Assembly (NCBI RefSeq): GCF_002078875.1
Contig: NC_034410.1
Span: forward strand, 103,922,915-103,986,914
Source of the DNA: Numida meleagris
Taxonomy: Eukaryota > Chordata > Aves > Galliformes > Numididae
Direction of reading: 5' to 3'
DNA: 64,000 bases
Shown one piece after another: positions 62,074-64,000 of the stretch (positions are counted from its first letter, which is position 1; each line of letters begins with the position of its first letter). Made by a program: the position numbers and the translations under genes. The notes below the pieces were generated by a model. That model saw nothing but the letters and a program-made list of their open reading frames with translations, was not told the DNA's origin and searched no databases.

Positions 62074-64000
62074 GTTCATAGGATCTACCATATATTCACA
62101 CAGTGACATTTGGGTAAAACACAAATATCCTTACCATTGGTTCACAGGCACACCTTTACAAATCAAGCTTAAATTACAGCCTGGTAGTTTTAGAAATCAG
62201 ATTAAATTTAAATGTAGAAAACTGCATGACAGTGTCATTTATTTCAAGGGCACAATTGCTGTACAAAAGCCAATTATCATCAGTTTTTTGAAGATATTTA
62301 AGGTCTTCTAGGCTTTGGCAGGAAGGGCTACAGAAGTCAGTTTGTTCTCTAACAGCATCAACAAAAAGAAGTCTTTCATCTTAGAGCTTTATTTCTGACT
62401 CTCCTTTCTGACACCAATTATTTTGGGTGCACACTAAAAGAAATCACTCAAGACTGTCAGCAGTACTGATCCTGTTTCTCTCAACCAGATGTTCTTTTTG
62501 TCCATCTGCTCACACTTACTTTGCACAACATGAAAAACAACTGGAGATGTTGAGGTGATACTGCAATTAACCTTGTAAATGATTTTCTTTTTGCAAATGT
62601 AGCCAGCAGTTGGGTCCATAACTTACACAATTAAGAGCATTGCAACTTAGCCATTTTCTGTAATCCTCAATTTAATATTTGATCATTGATTTAATGTTTA
62701 ATACTGTGAAATCATTATTCTTTGTCTTTCATTTCTTGAATGCCCTTGATTTTAAGGATATTCAGCAAGACAGTAGCTTGATCCTGCAATGCTTTTCTTG
62801 TGTGAGAACTTCAATGACTTCTAATGTGATAATTCAGATGAATAAGAGTTTGCATGAGAAAATTCCTCTATTTCAGGCACCTCATTCCTGTGCTGTAGTA
62901 TGTTTTTTTTATATTTTATTATTTTATTTGAAGTTAGTTTAAAACTAATTGTATGTGTGAAGGGACCTAAAGGTGCTATTTATGATTATTTTCAAACTGA
63001 AACTCTGTAAAGTTTGACTTGAATTTTTTTCTCCTTTTAAAACAATATTTTTTAACCATGGAAACTCTAAGCCCCCTGCCAATATCATTTGGCATCGTGC
63101 CTGAGGACATGCATATGTATATTTGGTATATACTAGACTGAAAAGCTTATAAGAGTGAACATTTTAGGAACATACTTTGCCAGTCTACCTTTCTATTCAA
63201 ATATTTTAATCCTTAAGGGTAAATGTCACTGTGATTCCAGACCTCAGATTCCCTTATGTAAAGGGAAAAAAAAAATCTGTCAGCATGTTGCAATTTAGTG
63301 AAGAAAACTACCATTCACTGAGAAGTAAATAAGCAGGGTCTCATTAAAATGGATAATTCAGATGTCTGGTTCAGAAGTTCCAGTTAGATTTCCAGAGGTG
63401 AAAGCACATTCCATTAAATTACTATATCACATATATTTGATGTTATTTCATTTCGAACTCCAGAACTGTTTTCTTACTCGTATGAAAGTCAATAGGTTAC
63501 TATAAAAAGCAGTTATATTATATGACAACTGCCATCTTGGTCATGACCAGAGATTGAAATTTGGGTCTTCAGCTGATAAAAGCATTAGTTACTACGGCTG
63601 TAACTACAGAAGTGATCTCTGCAGTTTGTTATATCTATAGCAGCATGACCCCACACACAAGTCAAAAGGTACCACTCATATTTCAGCTGTTGTTACAGCT
63701 GAATGCAAAAATGCAAGAGCCAACCATTGCACCAGATTTTTAGAAGATGGTTCCAGGTTGCTTGAACTAGAAGATCCTTGTTTTGTTGGAAAATAAATAA
63801 TCCATTACTCAATCATCTATGAATCACTTTTGAAATATATGTTTTCTCCAGAATGCCTGGGGAATCTCCTCAAATTGAGATAGTTGAAATAATTTATGGA
63901 ATACTAGAATTTTGAAAAACTATTAAACAGAATATGTTTAATAATCACCATAAGACCTTCTGTCAATGTACAAAGTCTCCTTCTTTTTTCCTAGCAAGCC
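62074..64000. other. AT-rich non-coding DNA to window end
   Basis: No gene or repeat body is recognised. The open frames at 62072-62311, 62679-62942 and 63561-63743 (plus) have no family resemblance. Confidence 0.6.

Noticed and set aside
1..64000. CRISPR arrays, tRNA or rRNA genes, bacterial-type operons
   Set aside because: No regularly spaced direct repeats with unique spacers, no tRNA cloverleaf blocks and no ribosome-binding-site-led gene chains were seen. The repeat content is avian.

Overview
This window reads as avian nuclear DNA: AT-rich, intergenic or deep-intronic sequence from a bird, with no recognisable host protein-coding gene, tRNA, rRNA or CRISPR array. The evidence for a bird is the repeat set. 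There are several CR1 LINE fragments with reverse-transcriptase or endonuclease reading frames and the typical CR1 3' end, avian-type endogenous retrovirus LTRs, and four copies or fragments of a mariner element resembling Galluhop, which would favour a galliform bird but does not prove one. Family names come from recall of repeat consensus sequences, not from a database search.

Layout. Positions 1-1900 hold a degraded retroviral gag-like frame on the minus strand running off the left edge, an adjacent tandem-repeat block of about 105-110 bp units, and an LTR at about 1364-1878. An avian LTR lies at about 6431-6906, and a minus-strand CR1 3' part (end of the reverse transcriptase frame to the 3' terminus) at about 8303-9275. 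From 9.3 to 23 kb the sequence is mostly plain AT-rich DNA with one mariner end at 14335-14489. The repeat-dense core is 23.1-28.8 kb: a mariner deletion derivative (23112-23641), an LTR inserted into another LTR (24566-25483), a second mariner derivative (26161-27502) split by a clean solo LTR (26672-27445) with an exact 5-bp target duplication, and a fourth mariner end (28582-28777).

From 28.8 to 59 kb there are scattered CR1 pieces (30246-30345, 33670-34000, 44804-44883), an LTR-like unit (37774-38145) and a good plus-strand LTR (45818-46324). The right end has a CR1 mosaic at 59655-61077, with an endonuclease segment on plus, reverse-transcriptase segments on minus and a 3' end on plus, followed by a minus-strand LTR (61561-62073) carrying a long pyrimidine tract. 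The rest looks like ordinary low-complexity-prone AT-rich DNA. The short open frames in it resemble no known protein.

No genes work together here in the sense of an operon or pathway. The biology visible is the history of transposon insertion, including two nested insertions that give relative ages. I found no convincing new gene system. The most distinctive local signal is a row of short hairpins with paired base changes at the predicted start of transcription of the 26672-27445 LTR.
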